64,000 nucleotides of DNA from the NCBI RefSeq assembly GCF_014303735.1, contig NZ_CP060296.1, positions 941,501 through 1,005,500 on the forward strand, given 5' to 3'. This DNA is from Variovorax sp. PAMC28562 (GTDB taxonomy: Bacteria > Pseudomonadota > Gammaproteobacteria > Burkholderiales > Burkholderiaceae_C). The notes below the pieces were generated by a model. That model ran no database searches and had not been told where the DNA came from. It was given only the letters and a program-made list of their open reading frames with translations. Below, piece after piece: positions 19,011 through 28,500 of the stretch. The position numbers and the translations under genes were made by a program. How positions within the stretch are numbered: the stretch's first letter is position 1; each line of letters opens with the position of its first letter.

Positions 19011-19526
19011 ATGTTCGAAGTGCTTGTATTCGTCTACGAAAACTACTGGCGCGGCGACGCGTGCCCCGAGCCGGAGCAGCTGGGCCGCAAGCTCACTGCA
19101 CACGGCTTCGAGCCCGACGAAATCCGCGACGCGTTGCAATGGCTCGATGGCCTCACCGTTGCCACGCAGGGCATCCAGCTCACCAGGCATGTCGACGAGA
19201 CGACCGCCACCGTTGGGTTGCGCGGCACCGGCGAAGCGGCACTGCCGCAGGCGACCGACTCCATGCGTGTTTATTCGGCGACCGAGCAAGACCATCTCGG
19301 TGCCGATTGTCTGGGCTTCATCAGCTTCCTTGAAACAGCCAACGTGTTGTCACCGGGCTTGCGCGAGATCGTCGTCGAGCGCGCCATGGCGGCACCGGGC
19401 GATCCGGTGGCGCTCGACGAGCTGAAAATCATCGTGTTGATGGTGCACTGGAGCACCGGCATCGAGCCCGATGCGCTGGTGCTCGACGAGCTTTGCGACG
19501 GCCGCGAAGACAGGGTCGCGCACTAG
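19011..19526 (+). CDS. smg: Smg (DUF494) family protein
   Basis: 171 residues beginning MFEVLVFVYENYWRGDACPEPEQLGRKL, which is diagnostic of the Smg/DUF494 family. An acidic, mostly helical protein. Smg regularly sits next to dprA and near def/fmt in proteobacteria, as here, but its biochemical role is undefined. The gap of 76 bases after dprA holds no obvious terminator, so it may be co-transcribed. It converges with the DUF1631 gene. Confidence 0.92.
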   Translation: MFEVLVFVYENYWRGDACPEPEQLGRKLTAHGFEPDEIRDALQWLDGLTVATQGIQLTRHVDETTATVGLRGTGEAALPQATDSMRVYSATEQDHLGADCLGFISFLETANVLSPGLREIVVERAMAAPGDPVALDELKIIVLMVHWSTGIEPDALVLDELCDGREDRVAH

Positions 19527-19539
19527 CGACCGCGGTCGC
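19526..19539. other. 14-bp perfect palindrome at a convergent gene junction
   Basis: GCGACCGCGGTCGC lies between the smg stop and the converging DUF1631 stop. It could form a cruciform or hairpin in both transcripts, but there is no T-tract, so it is at best a weak bidirectional terminator. Confidence 0.35.
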
Positions 19540-19547
19540 CCCGCCCG

Positions 19548-21971
19548 CTAGTTAAGCAGGCGTTCGGGGTTGGCGTCCAGCTTGGCCAGCGCTTCGCGCG
19601 TGGCACGGACGGTCAGGGTTTCTTCTTCTGCCGGCACCAGCAAACCCGCCTGCAAATAAGACGCCAGGCGGCCGGCCTGAATCAGAAAGCTGCGGCCATC
19701 GCTCGACGCGAACAGGTGCAGTTGCTTCCGATCGCTGCGCCAGACGAACTGGACCTGGCTCGGGCGGCTGTTGTGGTCCAGCATGAACCAGTTGCCAACC
19801 TGCAGTTCGTGCGCCCATGCCAGCATCTCTTCGCCGACCTTCTGGCCGGTATCGGGCACCACTTCGATCGAAGCGGCGTCGACGCCCAACAGCAGCTCGA
19901 TGCTGGCAGCGTCGATTGGAAACTCTGCCGTGCCTTCGTCGCTGACGAAATCCTCGATGTTGGCCAGCCGCTGGGCCATCGCCTCGATCTTGGCCGGCGC
20001 AATGGCCTCGGTCTTGGACATGAAGGCGTCTGACAAGGTCGCACCGATGATCTTGATCTGCGCTTCCTGCGGGTCGCCGATGATGCCGAGCAAGGTCATG
20101 CCTTGCCGCAGGCGCTGCAGCAGCTTGGGCAGGTCCTGAATGACGCGGGTGCGGTCGTTGCGGTTGGGCTTGGCGCTGGCCGCCCACACGAGGTCGGATG
20201 CCGCGCGCTTCAGCGTCACGGTTTGCTCGTCTTGCGCACCGTACCGCAGCGCGGCGATGGCCAGAACTTCGGCCCAGACCTTGAACAGGAACTCGCGGAT
20301 CTCGTCGCGCACCGGCATATCGTTGAGCATCTTCCGGAGCTCGATGGTGTACTGGATCGCCATCGTCTCCTTCTGCTCGACCTGCTGCGCAACGCTCATC
20401 ACGCGCTGCGTCGCATCGCTCTGCGTCAGGTATTTGCCCAGGAAAGCGACGAACTCGTCGAACACCAGCTTGAAGACGCGTTGGCCGGTTTCCGGATACT
20501 GCTCGATGACCTGCACCACGCGGCGGATTTCGCCCTCCAGCGCGCTGCCCGAAATGGCGGCGGCATCGAAACCCATCACACACGAACCCATACGGTCGAT
20601 AAGCATCCGCGCAGGATGCTGCAGGGTGCCGAAGAACTCCGGCTCGGCGATGGCGACGCGCAGCACCGGCATCTGCAGGCGCGCGAACCATACCCGCGCC
20701 GAGAACGGGATGCGCTCTTCGGCCAGGATGGCCTGGAACATCAGAGCGACGATTTCCACTGTCGCCTTGTCGGCGGTGGTCGGCGCTTTCTTCTTGAGTT
20801 CTGTCGTGCGTCGGCGCAGATCCGCAGCCGTCTGCTGCAGCGCGGTTGCCTCTTCGCCCACCACGTACTGCGACGAGGCCAGTTGGTAGGCGGCCTCGGC
20901 ATCGGCAATGGCCGCGACGAAGGCCGGCGAAGCCCCGCCCGCGCCACGCGCCATGACGCCGTTCGCGTAGCCACCGCCGGGCGCCCCCGATCCGGCGACA
21001 TGCTGGATTCCGCTGCTGCTTTCAGGTCCGAGCCGTGCAGAGACGAACCGCTTGAGGTTGAGCAACACGCCCTGAGCGCGCTGACGCGCCATCAACAGCG
21101 GCGAGCCGCCCGTTGCAACGACACCTTCGTTGCCGCCGCCTTGCGAATTTCCGGCACCACCGCCCCAGCCCATGCCGACCCCGATGGCAGCGGGCGCAAA
21201 GCTGCCGGGCGGGGCGATACCCTGCATTCCCCTCGACGCGCCGCCACCGCCGTACTGCCCGGGACCGGACGACTGCGCGCCGCCGTAGCCGTTCCCCAGC
21301 GGCATCGTCCCCGAAGCGGCGTTGCCAGTGCGCTTGACGAAGCTCTTGAGATCGATCTCGGGCATCACGCCCTTGCCGATCAGGAAAGCGTTGGCGTCCT
21401 TGTAGGCTTTCACCACCGCCTCAACCAACTTCACCTGGATCGAATCCTGGACCTTGGTCCACATCGCCCGGGTCAGCCCGGCCGCCAGCCACTGCTCGAC
21501 CAGCAGCTTGGCGAGCGTTTCAGGTTTGAAAACGTCCTTGGCATCGAGTTCGCTGGTGCCCTCGAGATGCTGGATGCGCAGCCGCAGGTCGTTCAGTTCG
21601 AAGCTGGCCTTGTCGGCGATGAGTTGGGCGAGTCGCGACGAGAGGATGTTGTTTTCCACCACCTCGTCGCCGATCAGTTCAAGGCGCGACAGCGAATTTT
21701 GCGTGGTGCCGCCCGTGCTGGTCCCGAGAACCTTGCGCCAGCTGGCTTGCGACATCGCAACCCAATTCGACGCCTGACCCTGGAACGACAGAAAGTCGTC
21801 GCGGTTCTCCTGCATCGCCCGTGCGTTACCGGTTTGCGCAGCCAGTGACGAAAGGCGTTCACGTATGGCGAGCGCCGCGGGGGCAATCACCGTTTCGGTT
21901 GCGGCGACGAAACGCTCACGCGTCTCGCGGGCGAGCTGCAGGGAGATAGCGGGAGGTCGCGACGTACTCAT
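19548..21971 (-). CDS. DUF1631-family protein
   Basis: 807 residues, largely helical. The N-terminus (SLQLARETRERFVAATETVIAPAALAIRERL) and the block LIGDEVVENNILSSRLAQLI match the DUF1631 family, often mislabelled thymidine phosphorylase. A flexible Gly/Gln/Ala-rich insertion occupies about residues 215-290. The C-terminal third contains a beta-rich segment (LQVGNWFMLDHNSRPSQVQFVWRSDRKQLHLFASSDGRSFLIQAGRLASYLQAG) resembling a PilZ-like fold. That resemblance is my inference and would imply c-di-GMP sensing. Transcribed alone; 95 bases separate it from secF upstream. Confidence 0.82.
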   Translation of the reverse strand: MSTSRPPAISLQLARETRERFVAATETVIAPAALAIRERLSSLAAQTGNARAMQENRDDFLSFQGQASNWVAMSQASWRKVLGTSTGGTTQNSLSRLELIGDEVVENNILSSRLAQLIADKASFELNDLRLRIQHLEGTSELDAKDVFKPETLAKLLVEQWLAAGLTRAMWTKVQDSIQVKLVEAVVKAYKDANAFLIGKGVMPEIDLKSFVKRTGNAASGTMPLGNGYGGAQSSGPGQYGGGGASRGMQGIAPPGSFAPAAIGVGMGWGGGAGNSQGGGNEGVVATGGSPLLMARQRAQGVLLNLKRFVSARLGPESSSGIQHVAGSGAPGGGYANGVMARGAGGASPAFVAAIADAEAAYQLASSQYVVGEEATALQQTAADLRRRTTELKKKAPTTADKATVEIVALMFQAILAEERIPFSARVWFARLQMPVLRVAIAEPEFFGTLQHPARMLIDRMGSCVMGFDAAAISGSALEGEIRRVVQVIEQYPETGQRVFKLVFDEFVAFLGKYLTQSDATQRVMSVAQQVEQKETMAIQYTIELRKMLNDMPVRDEIREFLFKVWAEVLAIAALRYGAQDEQTVTLKRAASDLVWAASAKPNRNDRTRVIQDLPKLLQRLRQGMTLLGIIGDPQEAQIKIIGATLSDAFMSKTEAIAPAKIEAMAQRLANIEDFVSDEGTAEFPIDAASIELLLGVDAASIEVVPDTGQKVGEEMLAWAHELQVGNWFMLDHNSRPSQVQFVWRSDRKQLHLFASSDGRSFLIQAGRLASYLQAGLLVPAEEETLTVRATREALAKLDANPERLLN

Positions 21972-22066
21972 GAAAGGTCAGGGCGGCAAAAAAGCAGTTC
22001 CACAGTAGCGAGCTTGCATCGGGAAACAATTGCGCACAAGAGTATCCGTTACTCCAATCACTTGCA

Positions 22067-23020
22067 CTACACCGCCGCGCCGGCGTTCGGGTCGTCCGGA
22101 TCGCCTTCGCGCTTGGTCGGGCCCTTGATCAAGTCCTCGCGCTTGACGCCGAGCCACATTGCGATGGCCGCCGCCACGAAGGCCGATGAGTAGATGCCGA
22201 ACAGGATGCCGATGGTCAGCGCCAGCGCAAAGTAGTGCAGCGTCGGGCCGCCGAAGAAGAACATCGACAGCACCACGAGCTGCGTCGAACCGTGGGTAAT
22301 GATGGTTCGGCTGATGGTCGAGGTGATCGCGTTGTCGATGATCTCGACCGTCGACAGCTTGCGGTAGCGCCGGAAGTTCTCGCGAATCCGGTCGAAGATC
22401 ACCACCGACTCGTTCACTGAATAGCCGAGCACCGCCAGCACTGCCGCCAGCACCGCCAGCGAAAACTCCCACTGAAAGAACGCGAAGAAGCCCAGGATGA
22501 TGACGACGTCGTGCAGATTGGCGAGCACCGTGGCCAGCGCGAACTTCCACTCGAAGCGAAACGCCAGGTAGATCATGATGCCGACCACCACCATGCCGAG
22601 CGCTTTCAGCCCGTTGGTGGTGAGCTCCTCGCCGACCTGCGGGCCGACGAACTCGGTGCCGCGCAGCGTGGCGGTTGCATCGCCCGCCTTCAGCGCGTCG
22701 ATGACCAAGGCGCTTTGCTGCGTCGCGTTCATGCCCTTTTGTGCCGGCAGCCGGATCTGCACGTCGCGCGACGAGCCGAAAGCCTGAACCTGCACGTCGG
22801 GGTAGCCGAGCTTGGCGACGGTTTCGCGCACCTTGCCAATGTCCGCCGACTGTTGGTACGCCACCTCCATCACGGTGCCGCCAGTGAACTCGACGGACAG
22901 ATGCAGCCCGCGGTGGAGCAGGAAGAACACCGCCAGCGCGAAGGTGACGAAAGAAATGATGTTCAGCACCAGCGCGTGGCGCATGAACGGGATGGTCTTG
23001 TGGATGCGGAAGAATTCCAT
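22067..23020 (-). CDS. secF: Protein translocase subunit SecF
   Basis: 317 residues. SecF, with SecD and YajC, uses the proton motive force to assist Sec-dependent export on the periplasmic side. Six membrane helices are recognisable, with the family signatures VEFTGGTVMEVAY near the first periplasmic loop and LAVLGYSVNESVVIFDRIRENFRRYR followed by ISRTIITHGSTQLVVLSMFFFGGPTLHYFALAL. It starts 15 bases after the secD stop. Third gene of yajC-secD-secF. Confidence 0.97.
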   Translation of the reverse strand: MEFFRIHKTIPFMRHALVLNIISFVTFALAVFFLLHRGLHLSVEFTGGTVMEVAYQQSADIGKVRETVAKLGYPDVQVQAFGSSRDVQIRLPAQKGMNATQQSALVIDALKAGDATATLRGTEFVGPQVGEELTTNGLKALGMVVVGIMIYLAFRFEWKFALATVLANLHDVVIILGFFAFFQWEFSLAVLAAVLAVLGYSVNESVVIFDRIRENFRRYRKLSTVEIIDNAITSTISRTIITHGSTQLVVLSMFFFGGPTLHYFALALTIGILFGIYSSAFVAAAIAMWLGVKREDLIKGPTKREGDPDDPNAGAAV

Positions 23021-23035
23021 GGCCTGTTCTTCCTT

Positions 23036-24928
23036 TTATTTGCCCGGGGCCACGGCGGTACCGACATCGGCGTCGGTCTTGGGTCGCCATACGGTGCCGA
23101 TCGACACCGTCTTGAGCTTCTTCTTGCCGCCGTACCAGAAGTTGACCAGCCCGCGCGAGAAGAAGACAGCCGAGAACATCGAGGTGACGATGCCGATGCA
23201 GTGCACCACCGCGAAGCCGCGAATCGGCCCCGAGCCGAAGGCCAGCAACGCGATGCCTGCTATCAGCGTGGTGACGTTCGAATCGAGGATGGTGCCCCAG
23301 GCGCGGTCGTAGCCTGCGTGGATGGCGGCTTGCGGCGAGGCACCGTTACGCAGTTCTTCGCGCACCCGTTCGTTGATGAGCACGTTGGAGTCGATGGCGA
23401 CGCCGATGGCCAGCGCCATGGCAGCGATGCCAGGCAATGTCAGCGTGGCCTGCAGCATCGACAAAATCGCCACCAGCAGCAGCAGATTGACCGCCAGCGC
23501 AATCGACGAAAACGCGCCGAACAACGCGTAGTAGATGCACATGAACGCCATGATGGCGATGAAGCCATACATCACGCTGTCGAAACCCTTCTTGATGTTG
23601 TCGGCGCCCAGGCTCGGGCCGATGGTCCGCTCCTGAATGATTTCCATCGGCGCAGCGAGCGAGCCGGCGCGCAGCAACAGCGCCAGATCATTGGCTTCGA
23701 CCACGTTCATCGAGCCCGAAATCTGGAATCGGTTGCCGAGTTCGCCGTTGATCGACGGTGCGGTCAGCACTTCGCCCTTGCCCTTCTCGAAGATCAGCAT
23801 CGCCATGCGCTTCTTGAAATTTTCGCGGCTGACGTCGCGCATGATCCGGCCGCCCTTGGCGTCCATGGTCAGGTCGACCTTCGGCTGGTTGCTCTGCTGG
23901 TCGAAGCCCGGTTGCGCGTCGGTCAGGTTCTCGCCCGTGACGAGCACCTGCTTCTTGACGATGACCGCCCGACCGGTGCGGTCCAGGAATTTCTCGGAAC
24001 CGAACGGCACCGGGCCGCTGCCGGTTTCGGCAGCGCGCCCTTCGGCGCTCTCGTCGACCAGGCGCATTTCGAGCGTGGCGGTGCGGCCGAGAATGTCCTT
24101 GGCCTTGGCCGTGTCCTGCACGCCGGGCAACTGAACCACGATGCGATCGATGCCCTGCTGCTGGATCACCGGTTCGGCCACGCCGAGTTCGTTGATCCGG
24201 TTGTGCAGCGTGGTGATGTTCTGCTTGAGCGCGGCGTCCTGCAGCCGGCGCGCGGCCTCGGGCTTGATGACGGCGGTCAGCTTGAAGTTGTCGCCGTCTT
24301 GCGTCGCGGTGCCGGTGAGATCGGCGAACTGGTCCTGCACCAGACCGCGTGCCGCTTCGAGACTCGCTGCATCGCGGAAAGTGACTTCGATGGCCTGGCC
24401 GTTGCGCGTGACCGCGCTGCCGCGGATGTTCTTGTCGCGCAGCGCGCTTCGAACGTCACTGGCAAAAGTTTCAGCGCGCTTGTCGAGGGCGCCCTTCAGA
24501 TCGACCTGCAGCATGAAGTCGACGCCGCCACGCAGGTCGAGGCCGAGGTACATCGGATAGGCATGCAGCGCAGCAAGCCACGCCGGCGAACGCGGCACGA
24601 GATTGAGCGCCACCGTGTAAGACGGGTCGTTCGCGTCGGGCACCAGCGCGTGCTGAATGACGTCGCGTGCCTTCAACTGGTCGTCCGGCGTCAGGAAACG
24701 CACGCGCAACGACGTCGCGTCGAGCGTTTGCATGTCCGGCACGAGATTCGCAGCCTTCAGCGCCTCATCGATGCGCGCCTGCGTGGCGCCGTCGACCTTG
24801 GCGGTCGACTTGGCAGCCGACACCTGCACCGCGGGCGCTTCGCCGAAGAAATTGGGCAGGGCGTAAATCAGCCCCACGAGCAGCACGATCACGATGATCG
24901 CGTACTTCCAGACCGGATAACGGTTCAT
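23036..24928 (-). CDS. secD: Protein translocase subunit SecD
   Basis: 630 residues from MNRYPVWKYAIIVIVLLVGLIYALPNFFGE. The RND-like export factor has its first membrane helix at residues 7-24 and a large periplasmic P1 domain including LGLDLRGGVDFMLQVD and DRIVVQLPGVQD. It ends in the six-helix bundle with GVAIDSNVLINERVREELRNG and the Asp/Arg proton-path residues. An alternative start five codons upstream (MKVES) is possible; I prefer the one giving the standard N-terminus. The gap after yajC is 53 bases. Confidence 0.97.
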   Translation of the reverse strand: MNRYPVWKYAIIVIVLLVGLIYALPNFFGEAPAVQVSAAKSTAKVDGATQARIDEALKAANLVPDMQTLDATSLRVRFLTPDDQLKARDVIQHALVPDANDPSYTVALNLVPRSPAWLAALHAYPMYLGLDLRGGVDFMLQVDLKGALDKRAETFASDVRSALRDKNIRGSAVTRNGQAIEVTFRDAASLEAARGLVQDQFADLTGTATQDGDNFKLTAVIKPEAARRLQDAALKQNITTLHNRINELGVAEPVIQQQGIDRIVVQLPGVQDTAKAKDILGRTATLEMRLVDESAEGRAAETGSGPVPFGSEKFLDRTGRAVIVKKQVLVTGENLTDAQPGFDQQSNQPKVDLTMDAKGGRIMRDVSRENFKKRMAMLIFEKGKGEVLTAPSINGELGNRFQISGSMNVVEANDLALLLRAGSLAAPMEIIQERTIGPSLGADNIKKGFDSVMYGFIAIMAFMCIYYALFGAFSSIALAVNLLLLVAILSMLQATLTLPGIAAMALAIGVAIDSNVLINERVREELRNGASPQAAIHAGYDRAWGTILDSNVTTLIAGIALLAFGSGPIRGFAVVHCIGIVTSMFSAVFFSRGLVNFWYGGKKKLKTVSIGTVWRPKTDADVGTAVAPGK

Positions 24929-24981
24929 CGATTCAACCTTCAAGACGCGTAGCGCGAAGCACCCGCGTTGTCACCGACTTA

Positions 24982-25314
24982 TTACTTGATTGCGCCCTTG
25001 GGCAGAACCTGGACGACGGCGCTGCGCTGCACCTGAACTTCGACGCCGGCGGCAATCTCGACGCTCAGGTACGTGTCGCCGATCTTGGTGATCTTGCCGA
25101 GGAGACCACCCGTGGTAGCGACTTCATCGCCCTTGGCAAGCGCTTCGATCATGGCGCGAGCTTCTTTCTGGCGCTTCATTTGCGGGCGGATCATGACGAA
25201 ATACAGCACCACGAACATGAGCACCAGCGGCAGCATGCTGCCCAGCGACGAAAACATGTCGCCGACCCCTGCAGCAGCGGGTGCGGTCTGGGCGAAAGCA
25301 GAAGAAATGAACAA
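24982..25314 (-). CDS. yajC: Preprotein translocase subunit YajC
   Basis: 110 residues starting at a TTG (FISSAFAQTAPAAAGVGDMFSSLGSMLPLVLMFVVLYFVMIRPQMKRQKEARAMIEALAKGDEV). One transmembrane helix is followed by the basic RPQMKRQKE stretch and the conserved ATTGGLLGKITKIGDTYLSVEIA. GGAG lies eight bases upstream of the TTG. It is first in the yajC-secD-secF operon. The 224 bases upstream (25315-25538) contain no gene and only unstructured GC-rich sequence. The usual upstream neighbours queA and tgt are absent here. Confidence 0.95.
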   Translation of the reverse strand: MFISSAFAQTAPAAAGVGDMFSSLGSMLPLVLMFVVLYFVMIRPQMKRQKEARAMIEALAKGDEVATTGGLLGKITKIGDTYLSVEIAAGVEVQVQRSAVVQVLPKGAIK

Positions 25315-25538
25315 GGGGAAGTCTCCAACTGATTAGAACAAGACGGACAGAACGGGAATGCGAGCCGGAATGAAGCTACCGGTCGCTGGCAGGCGGCCAA
25401 CAGGACCGCATGACACAGCCCGGGGCTGCGCGCAGCACCGAGCATTGTATTCGGCGAGGCCGGCCTCACCCGAAGGCTTACCCGGCGCGCCGAACGGGGC
25501 TTTCGACGCCGCGGATCAGGCAGCAATCTCGTTGCAGA

Positions 25539-28500
25539 TCAGGCCGTCGCGCGCGCCTTTTGCGGATTGCGCCACTGGTCGAGCAGCGCCGCCCATCGGG
25601 TGCGCGCCGCCGCCAGGTTGCGGTCCTTCACATGGCCGTAGCCGCGAATTTGCTCCGGCAGGGCCGCGATTTCCAGCGCGGTCGCGTGGTTGCCCGCATT
25701 CAGCCCGGTCAGCACTTCATCGATAGCGGCGCGGTACTCGCCAATCAGCGCGCGCTCGGTCTTGCGCTCTTCGGTGCGGCCGAAGATGTCGAGCGCCGTG
25801 CCGCGCAGGCCCTTCAGCTTCGCGAGGAAGCGGAAGCCGGTCAGCATCGCCGGACCGAACTTCTGCTTTTGCGGTTCACCCTTGGCGTTCTTCTTCCCAA
25901 TGATCGGGGGCGCCAAGTGGTAGTTGAGCTTGAAGTCACCCTCGAACATTCCGTTGACGCGATCCAGGAACGAGCGGTCGGTGTGCAGCCGAGCGACTTC
26001 GTACTCGTCCTTGTATGCCATCAGCTTGAACAGGTAGCGCGCCACGGCTTCGGTCAGGCTGGTCTTGCCGACGAGCGACGACTCCGACTGCTGCACCTTG
26101 GCGACGAAACCTTTGTACTGCTCCGCATACGCCGCGTTTTGATAAGCGGTCAAAAACTCGACGCGGCGCTTCACCAGGCTTTCGACCGTCTCGCGCTTCT
26201 TGAACTCGATGACGTGCCCCGGCGCCACCAGCTTCTGCACGGCCGCCAGGTCGTGCGCCGCGCGACGGCCCCATTCGAACGCCGTCTTGTTGTTCTCGAT
26301 CGCGACGTTGTTGAGGTCGATCGCGCGCATCAGCGACTCGTATTCGAGCGGCAGCCAGCCGCGCTGCCACGCAAAACCCAACAGCATCGGGTTGGCATAC
26401 AGGCTGTCGCCCATCAAGGCGACCGCGAAAGCATCGGCGTCGAAAGTGCCGAGGTTGTCGACACCGACGGCGCGTGCAATTTCATTGGCGCAATCATCTT
26501 GCGGATTCACCCAGTTGGCGTTGCGCACGAAAGCCGCCGTCGGCGTGCTGTGCGTGTTGAGCGCAACGTGCGTGCGCCCTTCACGCATGCGCGCCAGCGT
26601 CTCGGCGTTGACCGCCACCAGCGGATCGGCCGCCAGGATCAGGTCGGCCGCCGCGGTGCCGACGCGCGTGGTGCGAATCGCGTCTTGCGATTCGCCGATG
26701 AGCGCATGGCTCCAGGTCGCGCCACCCTTTTGCGCCAGGCCCGCCGCGTCCTGCGTGACGATGCCCTTGCCTTCGATGTGCGCGGCCATGCCGAGCAGCT
26801 GGCCGATGGTGATGACCCCGGTGCCGCCGACACCCGCGACGACCACGCCCCAGACCTGGTCGCGCGCCAGTTGCGGCACGCGCGGCTCAGGCATCGCGCC
26901 CATCTCGAAAGGCGAACTGGCTTTGCTCTTCGACTTCTTCTTGAGTGCGCCGCCTTCGACGGTCACGAAGCTCGGGCAGAAGCCCTTGAGGCAGCTCATG
27001 TCCTTGTTGCAGGTGCTCTGGTTGATGGCGCGCTTGCGACCGAACTCGGTCTCCAGCGGCTCGACCGACAGGCAATTGCTCTGCACGCTGCAGTCGCCGC
27101 AGCCTTCGCACACCAGTTCGTTGATCACCACGCGCTTGGCCGGGTCGACCGCCGTGCCGCGCTTGCGGCGGCGCCGCTTTTCGGTCGCGCAGGTCTGGTC
27201 GTAAATGATCGTGGTCGTGCCCTTGATCTCGCGAAACTCGCGCTGGATTTCGTCGAGATCGTCGCGATGGCGAATGGCGACGCCCTTGCCGGCGTAGCTG
27301 CCCGGCACCGTGACGCCTTCGTACTTCTCGGGTTCGTCGGTGACGATGACGACCTTCATGGCGCCTTCGGCATGCAGGCTTTCCGCGATCTGAAGGACCG
27401 AATGGCCTTCGGGCCGCTCGCCGATCGCCTGACCGCCGGTCATGGCGACCGCGTCGTTGTAGAGGATCTTGTAGGTGATGTTCACGCCCGCCGCGATCGA
27501 CTGGCGAATGGCGAGCAGGCCGCTGTGAAAGTAGGTGCCGTCGCCCAGGTTCGCGAAGATGTGCTGGTCGGTGGTGAAGGGTTGTTGCCCGACCCACGGC
27601 ACGCCCTCGCCGCCCATCTGGGTGAAGCCGATGGTGCTGCGGTCCATCCAGGTCGCCATGAAGTGACAGCCGATGCCGCCCATCGCGCGCGAGCCTTCGG
27701 GCACCACGGTGCTGGTGTTGTGCGGGCAGCCCGAGCAGAACCAGGGCTGGCGCCCCTCGGTCACGCCACCGGCCTGCATGATTTCCATCGAGCGCTCCTT
27801 GGCGTCGAGGATGGCGATCTGCGCCTGCACGCGCGCTCGCATGTCGGCGCCAGCATGGTCGAGGATGCCGAGCTTCTTCAGGCGCTGCGCGATGGCCTTG
27901 GCGATGAGAGCCGGATTCAGGTCGGCGTTGGCGCGCAGCAGCGTGTTCGCGGTCGGGTTCGACATCGACCATTCGCCGCCCGAAAAGTCGCCATCGTCGA
28001 GTTCGTTGAATTTGCCCACGACGCGCGGCCGCACGTCGGCACGCCAGTTGTAGAGCTCCTCTTTCAATTGGTATTCGATGACCTGGCGCTTTTCTTCGAC
28101 CACCAGGATCTCTTGCAGCCCGGTCGCGAATTCGCGGGTGAGCTGCGCCTCGAGCGGCCACACCACGCCGACCTTGTGCAGACGAATGCCGAGCTGTCGA
28201 CAAGTCGCGTCGTCGAGGCCAAGGTCCAGCAAGGCCTGGCGCGTGTCGTTGTAGGCCTTGCCGCTGGCCATGATGCCGAAGCGATCATGGTCGCCTTCGA
28301 TCACGTTGTAGTTGAGGCGGTTGGCACGGATGTACGCCAGCGCGGCGTACCACTTGTAATGCATCAGGCGCGCCTCCTGCTCCAGCGCATGGTCGGGCCA
28401 GCGGATATGCAGGCCGCCGGGCGGCACCTGGAAGTCGGTCGGGATCACGATGTCGACACGCTCCGGGTCGATCATGGCCGTCGCGCTCGACTCGACGATT

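Noticed and set aside
24944..25538. A search for tgt/queA or an RNA gene beside yajC
   Set aside because: No coding frame, tRNA fold or conserved RNA structure was visible in the short gaps around yajC.
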